Shown: positions 1-7,238 of the stretch, piece by piece | Layout: each line of letters begins with the position of its first letter | Position numbering within the stretch: position 1 is the first letter of the stretch | Assembly (NCBI GenBank): GCA_002869425.1 | Contig: PKSZ01000343.1 | Span: 1 to 21,548, forward strand | Direction of reading: 5' to 3' | DNA: 21,548 bases | Origin: Marinilabiliales bacterium | GTDB lineage: Bacteria > Bacteroidota > Bacteroidia > Bacteroidales > BM523 | Made by a program: the position numbers and the translations under genes | Notes under the pieces: generated by a model | What the model was told of the DNA's origin: nothing | What the model saw: the letters and a program-made list of their open reading frames with translations, nothing else | Database searches by the model: none

Positions 1-1671
1 AAAGGGTCTATTATCTGGGTTGACCTAAGAGACAGGTACGGGATAACGCAGTTGGTTTTTGATGAGGCGGTTGCCAATGAAGAGTTAATGAAGAGAGCGA
101 AAAAGCTTGGTCGGGAGTTTGTAGTTAAAGTACAGGGTAAAGTAATTGAGCGGGAATCTAAGAATAAAAATATTCCGACAGGGGAAATTGAAATCAGGGT
201 AGATAAATTTGAAATATTAAGCAAATCTGAAGTACCTCCATTTACAATTGAGGATGAGACTGATGGTGGCGAAGAGTTGAGGATGAAATATCGTTATCTC
301 GATATCAGAAGAAATCCTGTTAAAGAAGCTTTGATGCTTAGACATAAGGTTGCTAAGCTTACTCGCGATTATTTAGATAGCGAAGAATTTATCGAAGTAG
401 AAACACCGGTTTTAATTAAATCAACACCTGAAGGTGCACGCGACTTTGTTGTACCTTCACGCATGCACCCCGGTCAGTTTTATGCTTTGCCACAGTCTCC
501 ACAGCAGTTCAAACAATTGCTCATGGTTTCAGGAATGGATAAGTATTTCCAGGTTGTGAAGTGTTTTCGTGATGAGGATTTTAGGGCTGATCGTCAACCT
601 GAATTTACGCAGATTGATTGTGAAATGTCTTTTGTAAGCCAGCAACAGGTATTAGAAACCTTTGAAAGACTGATTACATATTTGTTTAAAGAGATAAAAG
701 GTATTCAGTTTGAAACATTTCCGCAAATGCCATATAAAGAGGCAATAGAATCTTATGGTACAGATAAGCCCGATCTGAGGTTCGATATGAAAATTCATGA
801 GCTCACCAATATGGTTCAGGGTAAAAATTTTGTTGTTTTTGATAGTGTTGAATATGTAGGTGGAATCTGCGTTAAGAATTGTGGAGGATATAGTAGGAAA
901 CAGCTTGACAAGTTAACGGATTTTGTAAAAAAGCCACAAATCGGAGCCAAAGGCTTGGTCTATGTTAAGTGCAATGAAGATGGTAGTATGAAGTCTTCTG
1001 TGGACAAGTTTTACACCGAGGAGGATCTAAAGCAGTGGGCTAGCTTAATGGGTGCTGGTAAGGGTGATTTATTGCTTGTCCTTGCAGGCGATAAAGCTCA
1101 AACATTGAGAGCCTTGGGGGAGCTAAGACTTGAAATGGCCAATCAGCTGGAACTTAAAGATAAAAACAAATATGTACCACTTTGGGTAGTTGATTTTCCA
1201 TTACTGGAATGGGATGAGGACACACAGCGTTTCCATGCCATGCACCATCCTTTTACAGCTCCTTTTGTTGATGATGTTGAACTACTTGAATCAAAACCTG
1301 CGGAAGTTCGTGCACAGGCCTACGATATGGTAATTAACGGAGTTGAAGTTGGTGGTGGTTCAATTCGTATTCACAATACAGAAATGCAGCAAAAAATGTT
1401 TTCTCACCTTGGATTTACAAGAGAGGAAGCGCAGGCTCAGTTTGGATTTTTAATGAATGCATTTAAATATGGAGCACCTCCTCATGGTGGTGTAGCTTTT
1501 GGATTCGATAGACTTGTTTCTCTTTTTGGTGGAACCGATTCAATTCGAGATTATATAGCATTCCCAAAGAATAATGCAGGTAAAGATATAATGATAGATT
1601 CTCCATCAGCTGTTGATAATAAGCAATTGAAGGACCTTGGACTTGCATTAATCAAAAAAGAAGCAGAATAG
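1..1671 (+). CDS. aspS: Aspartyl-tRNA synthetase, 5' end cut by the window
   Basis: Class II aminoacyl-tRNA synthetase that charges tRNA-Asp with aspartate in the cytoplasm. The frame is open from base 1 ([17 protein letters not shown]), which is the end of the N-terminal OB-fold anticodon-binding domain, so the true start lies upstream and roughly 30 residues are missing. A TTG at base 52 could be taken for a start, but the homology runs through it. Motif 2 ([18 protein letters not shown], near bases 565-620) and motif 3 ([11 protein letters not shown], near 1501-1535) are intact. The bacterial GAD insertion domain lies between them (around bases 900-1100, including a LLLVLAGD stretch), which marks the bacterial type. 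The stop is TAG at 1669-1671. The downstream gene has its own likely promoter, so aspS probably ends its transcription unit here, although I see no convincing terminator. Confidence 0.97.
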   Translation, partial: KGSIIWVDLRDRYGITQLVFDEAVANEELMKRAKKLGREFVVKVQGKVIERESKNKNIPTGEIEIRVDKFEILSKSEVPPFTIEDETDGGEELRMKYRYLDIRRNPVKEALMLRHKVAKLTRDYLDSEEFIEVETPVLIKSTPEGARDFVVPSRMHPGQFYALPQSPQQFKQLLMVSGMDKYFQVVKCFRDEDFRADRQPEFTQIDCEMSFVSQQQVLETFERLITYLFKEIKGIQFETFPQMPYKEAIESYGTDKPDLRFDMKIHELTNMVQGKNFVVFDSVEYVGGICVKNCGGYSRKQLDKLTDFVKKPQIGAKGLVYVKCNEDGSMKSSVDKFYTEEDLKQWASLMGAGKGDLLLVLAGDKAQTLRALGELRLEMANQLELKDKNKYVPLWVVDFPLLEWDEDTQRFHAMHHPFTAPFVDDVELLESKPAEVRAQAYDMVINGVEVGGGSIRIHNTEMQQKMFSHLGFTREEAQAQFGFLMNAFKYGAPPHGGVAFGFDRLVSLFGGTDSIRDYIAFPKNNAGKDIMIDSPSAVDNKQLKDLGLALIKKEAE

Positions 1672-1687
1672 TATCTTGCTTGTGCTT

Positions 1688-1701
1688 ATAATCTGGATTA
1701 T
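1688..1701. repeat. Short perfect inverted repeat between aspS and the T9SS protein gene
   Basis: ATAATC, a two-base spacer, then GATTAT. It overlaps the expected -33 region of the promoter proposed at 1692-1724. There is no T-run after it, so it is not a normal terminator. It could be an operator or chance in AT-rich DNA. Confidence 0.3.
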
Positions 1702-1724
1702 CGCTGAGGGATTTCATATCTTTG
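1692..1724 (+). promoter_or_regulatory. Probable Bacteroidota promoter for the secreted T9SS protein
   Basis: TATCTTTG at 1717-1724 matches the Bacteroidota -7 element TAnnTTTG exactly. The -33 part is weak: a TCTG at 1692-1695, 21 bases upstream, instead of TTTG. Transcription would start near 1731, giving a leader of only about eight bases before the ATG at 1739. Confidence 0.4.
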
Positions 1725-1738
1725 TGTAAAGCACTGTT

Positions 1739-4700
1739 ATGAAATTTTTTCTAACCTTATTGTTTTTGTTTCCAGTTCTGCTGTTTTCTCAACCTGCTAT
1801 GCAGTGGCAAAAATGCCTTGGTGGGATGGTCGATGATTATGCAACACATAGTATTCAAACTTCAGATGGATCATATGTAATTGTTGGAGCAGCATACTCT
1901 TCCGATGGAGATGTGTCGGTTAATTATGGTGATACTGATTATTGGATTGTAAAGTTGGATGGCAATGGAAACTTATTGTGGCAAAAAACATATGGTGGCT
2001 CGGGAACCGATCAGCCCAACTACATTGCTGAATCGAGTGATGGAGGTTTTTTAATCCTAGGTGCTTCATCGTCTCTGGATGGAGATGTCTCTTTCTCATA
2101 TGGAAATTTTGATGTCTGGCTGATAAAGCTCGACGTTGACGGGAATTTACTTTGGGAGAAATCATACGGTGGAAGCGATAGCGATCAGGGAAATTGTGTA
2201 ATTGAGTCTTCTGATTTAGGCATAGTCATTACAGGGTTTAGCTATTCATCAGATGGAAATCTTACTGTAAACAACGGACTCGAGGATTTTTGGACAGTAA
2301 AGACAGACAATTCAGGAAATATTCTTTGGCAGGTATCTAATGGAGGTTCACAAACAGATATTGCCAATTCTGTAGTGCAGGCTTCCGATGGTACATATTT
2401 GGTTTTTGGTTATACAAATTCTACTGATGGGGATATTTCATCGAACTTGGGTAGTTATGATTACTGGTTGTTGAACCTGGATACAGATGGTAGCCTATTG
2501 TGGGAAAAGACTTATGGTGGTACTTCTGATGACTGGGGAAATAGTGTACGGGTTTCTGCAACAGATATTTTTATTACAGGAAGTTCACCTTCTGCTGATG
2601 GACAGGTTACAGGTGCTCATGGTAGTTATGATACATGGACCTGTAAGCTTGACAATGCAGGAAATATTAGCTGGGAAAGTAACTATGGAAGTTCAGGAGA
2701 TGATCGTTCATATTCATCATTTGCCACAAGCGATGGAGGAGTTATTATTGTTGGTGTGTCAAATGCTACAGGTGGTGATGTTTCAGCCAATTATGGCAGT
2801 TATGATTTTTGGTGCGTGAAAATGAATTCTGATGGTTCAATGGCCTGGGAAAAAAACTTTGGAGGAACATCTGAAGACTGGTCTAATTCGGTAAATCAAA
2901 CTGCAGATGGAGGATACATCATTTCAGGTTATTCCAGGTCAACTGATGTTGATGTTTCTGGTAACCATGGAAGCTTTGGCGGTGCAGATTACTGGGTGTT
3001 TAAGCTGGAAGGAACAGTAGTTACCAAAACATGGACAGGCTTTAACGGAAGTAACTGGAATGATCCTCTAAACTGGAATCCAAATGGAGTTCCTGCCTTT
3101 GATGAGGATGTGATAATTCCGGTTACTCTAAATAATCCTGTGGTTTCATCAGATCAGAACATGAAAAATCTGCAGATCTTACCCAATGCTGCCTTAACCA
3201 TAAATACTGGGTTCTCTTTAAATATAAATGGAAATTTCTTTATGGGATCTGATGCAACAGGTACAGCTTCTTTGATAGATGATGGGGTTTTAAATGTGCT
3301 TGGTACATCAAATATTCAATTGTATTTATCAGCGCAGAAACACTATGTATCTTCTCCTTCTGCCGGAGTGCTTGCAGATGTTTATAATGGATCATACTTA
3401 GATGAATACTATGAACCTGGCGCATATTGGAATTCTTTACTCAGTGGCGACCCCATGGAGGTGATGACGGGATATGTAACTGAGTTTTTGGATGGCCTGC
3501 CACATACGGTTGTTTATAATATGCCTGTAAATACAGGATTGCACAGCGTTGTTCTGGAAAACTCAAATACCGGAGATCCAATGAAGGATGGCTGGAACCT
3601 GGTGGGAAACCCGTATCCGAGTGCAATAAACTGGGATTCCCCGGGAATCCAGATGCAGGATATTGATTCTGTGGTGTATTTATGGAATGGTGTGCAGTAT
3701 GCCACATATGGAAATGGAATTTCTACCAATGGAGCAACAGCCGAAATACCTGCGATGCAGGGCTTTTTTGTAAAGAGTACAAATGCCAGTGGTGGAAGTT
3801 TTGGCATGGATAATACAGCAAGAATACATAGTAGTCAGGGATTTTACAAATCAACACCTTCTGTGTTGAAATTGCAGCTTCAGTCTGCGTTATATTCTGA
3901 TGATCTGATTATTCATTATGGACAGAACAATGCATATCAATTATATGGATTACCAGAAGTTCCTACTATTTATACGGAAGCAAATAATTCACGATATACT
4001 GTACTGGGAATTGAACCTTTTGAGGTAGATACTAGCATCAATGTCTTTTTCTATTCCGGTGAGAGTGCAAACTTTACTATAAATTTTGTAGATGTCGGTG
4101 TTTTTGGAGATACTGTTGAGTGTAAACTGTACGATGCATACATCGATACGTTCATTGTGGCTGAACAAGCTGCACACTATTCCTTTTACACTGATTCAGG
4201 TACCTATGAAAACAGGTTTAGTTTGTTGTTGAGACAATGTTCTAATGCAGAAATAATAATAGATCAGGATCAGGAGGATTTGTGTGAAGGTGATGTTGCC
4301 TTGTTGTCTGCCATTACAAATGTCGATCATGAATATATTCAATGGTATCTAGGATCAGGTTATTTCCTTGAAGATTCTGTTGCAGAAATAAATATAGGGC
4401 CATTCTTAAGTGATTCTTCCTTCAGTATTGTTTGTAGCGTTGATGCAGGTTGTGGTAATATTACTTCAGATACCGTTCAGTTTTCAATACATCAGTCTGA
4501 TGTTGTATATAACGCTTTTGGCGTATGCATCAACGATAGTATTCAAATTGTTGATTCTTGGTATCATTCAGATACATTAATTGTTGATACTCTTGTCAAT
4601 TTGTATGGATGCGATAGCATTATTCAATACCAAATAGAAACACATGATGTGTTTGCAGATACTTCAGATTATTATTTGTGTGAAGGAGATAGTGTTTTTT

Positions 4701-5281
4701 TGTTAGGAGAATGGATCAACAGTGAGCAGGTAATTTCTGATACTGCTGCAAGCCTTTTTGGTTGCGACAGCATTCAATCTATGCATGTCTACATAATGGA
4801 TGTGTTTGAACCTCAGTTGGGTGTCGATACGGTTCTTTGTGCAGGAAGTGGACAGTTTGAGTTAAGTCCAGGTATATATACCCAATATTTATGGAATGAT
4901 CTATCTGCTGATGAAAGCTATATTTTCGACACTGACACTAATGGCCTAGGAAATCATGAAATATGGATTGAAGTCATAGATCAAAACGGGTGTGTTTCTT
5001 CAGATACAATACAAATAGAACTGGATGCATGTTTACAAAATTTTTCGCTCGAAAAAGACAGAATTGAGCTCTACCCAAACCCTGCAGAAATTCTTGTTCA
5101 TATCATAAATGCAGGTAGCTTGCATTATATGTTATATAATACATTGGGCGAAGTTGTGCAGGATGGTAATATTTCAAATGAAAATTATATTCTTGATGTT
5201 TCAGATCTTGGGCAAGGCGTTTATTTGATAGTAATTACAGGAATGAATCAATGCTACACGCAAAAGCTACTTGTTCGATAA
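1739..5281 (+). CDS. Large secreted modular protein with seven-repeat propeller and T9SS type A sorting tail
   Basis: Not assigned to a named protein. The 1180 residues begin with a signal peptide (MKFFLTLLFLFPVLLFSQ), so it leaves the cytoplasm by Sec. Residues ~21-425 are seven repeats of about 58 residues, each opening with a W-x-K-x-x-GG pattern and holding SSDGDVS-x-x-x-G-x-x-DYW-x-x-K-L-D. Seven blades suggest a beta-propeller. Next comes a TWTGFNGSNWNDPLNWNP segment, common in large Bacteroidota surface proteins, and a GWNLVGNPYPSAINW segment. Around residues 840-1090 are Cys-containing Ig-like or adhesion-type units with LCEGD and GCDSI motifs. The last ~70 residues (ELYPNPAE ... LGQGVYLIVI ... 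KLLVR) are a type A T9SS sorting domain, which directs export across the outer membrane and usually removal of the tail and surface attachment. It stands alone between aspS and the peptide operon. A surface or adhesion role is inferred; no catalytic motif is visible. Confidence 0.85.
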   Translation: MKFFLTLLFLFPVLLFSQPAMQWQKCLGGMVDDYATHSIQTSDGSYVIVGAAYSSDGDVSVNYGDTDYWIVKLDGNGNLLWQKTYGGSGTDQPNYIAESSDGGFLILGASSSLDGDVSFSYGNFDVWLIKLDVDGNLLWEKSYGGSDSDQGNCVIESSDLGIVITGFSYSSDGNLTVNNGLEDFWTVKTDNSGNILWQVSNGGSQTDIANSVVQASDGTYLVFGYTNSTDGDISSNLGSYDYWLLNLDTDGSLLWEKTYGGTSDDWGNSVRVSATDIFITGSSPSADGQVTGAHGSYDTWTCKLDNAGNISWESNYGSSGDDRSYSSFATSDGGVIIVGVSNATGGDVSANYGSYDFWCVKMNSDGSMAWEKNFGGTSEDWSNSVNQTADGGYIISGYSRSTDVDVSGNHGSFGGADYWVFKLEGTVVTKTWTGFNGSNWNDPLNWNPNGVPAFDEDVIIPVTLNNPVVSSDQNMKNLQILPNAALTINTGFSLNINGNFFMGSDATGTASLIDDGVLNVLGTSNIQLYLSAQKHYVSSPSAGVLADVYNGSYLDEYYEPGAYWNSLLSGDPMEVMTGYVTEFLDGLPHTVVYNMPVNTGLHSVVLENSNTGDPMKDGWNLVGNPYPSAINWDSPGIQMQDIDSVVYLWNGVQYATYGNGISTNGATAEIPAMQGFFVKSTNASGGSFGMDNTARIHSSQGFYKSTPSVLKLQLQSALYSDDLIIHYGQNNAYQLYGLPEVPTIYTEANNSRYTVLGIEPFEVDTSINVFFYSGESANFTINFVDVGVFGDTVECKLYDAYIDTFIVAEQAAHYSFYTDSGTYENRFSLLLRQCSNAEIIIDQDQEDLCEGDVALLSAITNVDHEYIQWYLGSGYFLEDSVAEINIGPFLSDSSFSIVCSVDAGCGNITSDTVQFSIHQSDVVYNAFGVCINDSIQIVDSWYHSDTLIVDTLVNLYGCDSIIQYQIETHDVFADTSDYYLCEGDSVFLLGEWINSEQVISDTAASLFGCDSIQSMHVYIMDVFEPQLGVDTVLCAGSGQFELSPGIYTQYLWNDLSADESYIFDTDTNGLGNHEIWIEVIDQNGCVSSDTIQIELDACLQNFSLEKDRIELYPNPAEILVHIINAGSLHYMLYNTLGEVVQDGNISNENYILDVSDLGQGVYLIVITGMNQCYTQKLLVR
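1799..3020 (+). repeat. Seven tandem protein repeats of about 58 residues
   Basis: The repeat starts are marked by QWQKCLGG, LLWQKTYGG, LLWEKSYGG, ILWQVSNGG, LLWEKTYGG, ISWESNYGS and MAWEKNFGG. Each unit continues with an SDGG-type turn, a hydrophobic strand, and an NYG-x-x-DYW strand. The DNA copies have diverged, so this is an old protein repeat and not a recent duplication. The count of seven fits a closed beta-propeller. Confidence 0.7.
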
Positions 5282-5358
5282 TTCGGTAATTTACACTCTT
5301 AATTCTCTTATTAGTTCATCCTGTGGCATTTACTTACTTTATTAAGTGCTTTTTATAA

Positions 5359-5389
5359 TTGAAAAAATGGATGCTATTGGCTATCTTTG
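5359..5389 (+). promoter_or_regulatory. Probable Bacteroidota promoter of the peptide-maturation operon
   Basis: TATCTTTG at 5382-5389 is an exact -7 element (TAnnTTTG). A TTG at 5359-5361 lies 20 bases upstream, the normal spacing for the -33 element. Transcription would start near 5396. The site lies inside the longest possible open frame of the PqqD-like gene, so it argues for a start codon downstream, at the GTG at 5422. Confidence 0.55.
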
Positions 5390-5421
5390 TATATTGGTTG
5401 TTTTGTATCTGTATTGGTTTG

Positions 5422-5703
5422 GTGAATAAAAAAGACATATATAGAAAAAAAGAAAATGTTGTAGCCCAGAGAGTATCCAGTGAAATGGTTTTGGTTCCGT
5501 TGGTTGATAATATAGCAGATTTTGGAAATGTATATTCATTAAATGAAGTAAGCGCTTATCTTTGGGATCAAATCTCAGGTACTCTTTCAATTGAAGATAT
5601 AGCAAATGAATTGTCTGCAGAATATGATGTTGATGAAGAAATAGCCATACAGGATACCAAGGATTTGTTTGCAAGGCTCATGCCTTTTTTGGAAAAAGTA
5701 TAA
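5422..5703 (+). CDS. PqqD-like peptide chaperone (RiPP recognition element)
   Basis: About 93 residues. It has the PqqD pattern: a basic N-terminus, V-V-A-Q-R-V, then M-V-L-V-P, then SLNEVSAYLWDQI, a turn (SGTLSIEDIANEL), then a helical end (EIAIQDTKDLFARLMPFLEKV). PqqD proteins and related RRE domains bind the leader of a ribosomal peptide and present it to modifying enzymes. The frame is open back to a TTG at 5359, which would add a hydrophobic stretch (MLLAIFVYWLFCICIGL) unlike a cytosolic PqqD protein and would overlap the promoter at 5359-5389. I therefore choose the GTG at 5422; a TTG at 5419 or an ATG at 5371 are alternatives. It is the first gene of the operon, and the probable precursor gene starts two bases after its stop. 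The family call is firm, the start less so. Confidence 0.85.
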   Translation: MNKKDIYRKKENVVAQRVSSEMVLVPLVDNIADFGNVYSLNEVSAYLWDQISGTLSIEDIANELSAEYDVDEEIAIQDTKDLFARLMPFLEKV

Positions 5704-5705
5704 AC

Positions 5706-5888
5706 TTGAAGAGAAATATTAAAATAAAGAAGATCTATAAGAAGCCCGAAGTGAAAACTATCTGGGTGGATAAAGATATAAACTTTTTTATGGCTTCAAC
5801 ATCTCCAAGTGATCCATCATGGAAGAATTCTCCGGACGATGATTCACCACCTGTTGATGACAATCCTTTTGCCTCTCCTTTCAAATAA
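5706..5888 (+). CDS. Small peptide, probable RiPP precursor
   Basis: Sixty residues from a TTG start two bases after the PqqD stop; no ATG is available before residue 29. The N-terminal part is basic with a PEVKTIWVDKDINFFM block (residues 14-29), which would serve as the leader recognised by the PqqD-like protein. From residue 30 (A-S-T-S) the sequence changes sharply: no basic residues except K40 and the final K60, and rich in Ser, Pro and Asp, ending in NPFASPFK. There are eight Ser or Thr residues in the tail (S31, T32, S33, S36, S38, S42, S47, S57) and no Cys, so no thioether, disulfide or sactipeptide product is expected. The HPr-kinase-like gene next door makes Ser/Thr phosphorylation one possible modification. 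I recall similar short K-x-P-x-(V/I)-x-x-(I/V)-x-x-D peptides in Bacteroidota but cannot confirm a family here. The precursor role is inferred. Confidence 0.7.
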   Translation: MKRNIKIKKIYKKPEVKTIWVDKDINFFMASTSPSDPSWKNSPDDDSPPVDDNPFASPFK

Positions 5889-5893
5889 TCAAT

Positions 5894-6802
5894 GTGAACA
5901 AATCAGGCACGGAACGTATTTATAATATTGCTGGAGTTTATTTAAAGCTTATTAATAGCGGGTTTCCCTTGTGTTTAACAGATTCGAACAAGTATGTTAA
6001 TTTTAGGGAAGTGCGATCAGAAGGTGTTGCTTATTCAATCAAGGTAATTGATGGGTTACCTGAATTTGATTTAGAAGGAAAGGTTGTCTTGTCTTCTGAA
6101 GACCTTGAGCCTGAGTCGAATAAGAGCGCCCACCAGTACTTTCATTGGAATATTGTGGTTCAGGGGTTGAGTATTTATGTTGTTTTGCTTGATTCGGAGA
6201 ATCTTGATAAAACAGTAGCAATCCTTGAAATTAATAAGGATAGAAAATGGTTTTTGTTTGTGGATTGTTCTTTTGATCTGTTTGCAGAGGGTTTCAATCC
6301 CTTTATTTACCCACTGGGTCCATTGATACAATACTATTTGATGATTGATAATGATGCTTGTTTAATGCATGCAGCAGCAGTGAGGCACAAGGGTGAAGCT
6401 TTGGTTTTTTCAGGTAAATCCGGTGTTGGGAAGTCTACAATGGCTGGTCTGTGGAAAGGTCTTGGTTCTGTTATCAATGATGATAAGATAATTATAAAGA
6501 GAGAAAAGGAACAGTTTTTTGTATACAATTCTCCCAGGTACCCAAATGATGTGCCAGTGAAGTTAAAATTGCGAAAGATATATCTGTTAAAGCAATCAAA
6601 AAAAAATTATTCTAAAAGACTTGGTGGAGCAGCAGCATTATCTGGTATAATGGCATTTTGCATTCAGCATCTGTATAATAGAGAGTTGGTGGTGGAAAGA
6701 ACCCAGTTCCTGGCAGATGTGGTTCAGGCTGTAGAGGTTTTCGAACTTGGCTTTAAACCAGATCATTCAATAGTAGATTTTATTCTGAACGATGACCGAT
6801 AA
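5894..6802 (+). CDS. HPr kinase-like P-loop protein
   Basis: 302 residues from a GTG start five bases after the small-peptide gene. The C-terminal half resembles the catalytic domain of HPr kinase/phosphorylase: LMHAAAV (157-163), a Walker A loop GKSGVGKST (174-182), and an I-N-D-D-K acidic pair (D196, D197) where HPr kinases have their second nucleotide and metal site. The N-terminal ~140 residues are not recognisable and do not look like the HPr kinase N-terminal domain. Homologues in lasso-peptide clusters phosphorylate a Ser of the peptide, and similar proteins occur beside PqqD-like genes in uncharacterised clusters. By position it is a candidate tailoring kinase acting on the 60-residue peptide. 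Classical regulation of sugar uptake through HPr is less likely, because the neighbours are a peptide-binding protein, a peptidase and an exporter. Its 3' end overlaps the next gene by 11 bases. Confidence 0.82.
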   Translation: MNKSGTERIYNIAGVYLKLINSGFPLCLTDSNKYVNFREVRSEGVAYSIKVIDGLPEFDLEGKVVLSSEDLEPESNKSAHQYFHWNIVVQGLSIYVVLLDSENLDKTVAILEINKDRKWFLFVDCSFDLFAEGFNPFIYPLGPLIQYYLMIDNDACLMHAAAVRHKGEALVFSGKSGVGKSTMAGLWKGLGSVINDDKIIIKREKEQFFVYNSPRYPNDVPVKLKLRKIYLLKQSKKNYSKRLGGAAALSGIMAFCIQHLYNRELVVERTQFLADVVQAVEVFELGFKPDHSIVDFILNDDR

Positions 6803-7238
6803 TACTGTTGCAATAAGATTATCTGATATTGTCTACAGGAACTTGAAAGAGAGAGTGCCTGCTAAAATAACTATGTTGGGAAAAAGCATGCGCCCGACAA
6901 TAAATAATAAAACAAGGGCATTGTTGGTTTCATGTAATATTCAGGAACTTAAAAAAGGAGATCTTGTAGTTTGCGGTAGCGGGAATCATTATGTCGTGCA
7001 TAGATTGCTGAAAGTTAGAAAAAATGTAGATGGGCATAGTTTAATAACCAAAGGAGATGCCCTATTATACAAGGATCGGCCTTGGTCTGAATCTCAGTAT
7101 CTCGGAAGAATAGATTCTGTTTATTTGAGAAATAATTGGAAGAAACTTAATTCTGGTTTCGGTTATTTTATGTGCATTCTTTCACCCTTTACAGGTTTGG
7201 TTTATTATATTGCAGGTAAGTTTGCCAAAAAAGCATAA
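6792..7238 (+). CDS. S24/S26 signal-peptidase-like protein
   Basis: 148 residues, ATG start inside the end of the kinase gene. It shows the S26 fold motifs in order: GKSMRPT with the nucleophile Ser32, KKGDLVV (54-60), VVHRLLKV with His70, and TKGD (86-89). His in place of the usual bacterial general-base Lys is the SipW/archaeal/ER type (Ser-His). The usual N-terminal membrane anchor is missing; instead there is a hydrophobic stretch at the C-terminus (about residues 121-142), which may anchor or associate the protein with the membrane. Given its neighbours, it probably cuts the leader from the modified peptide, since the ABC transporter that follows has no peptidase domain. A general signal peptidase role is unlikely with this architecture. 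Substrate and activity are inferred. Confidence 0.8.
   Translation: MTDNTVAIRLSDIVYRNLKERVPAKITMLGKSMRPTINNKTRALLVSCNIQELKKGDLVVCGSGNHYVVHRLLKVRKNVDGHSLITKGDALLYKDRPWSESQYLGRIDSVYLRNNWKKLNSGFGYFMCILSPFTGLVYYIAGKFAKKA

Noticed and set aside
3441..3807. Two overlapping minus-strand frames opposite the T9SS gene
   Set aside because: Shadows of the real gene, with no family signal and no promoter.
5332..5347. ACTTA...TAAGT hairpin before a T-run, possible terminator of the T9SS gene
   Set aside because: Only five AT-rich pairs; too weak to call.
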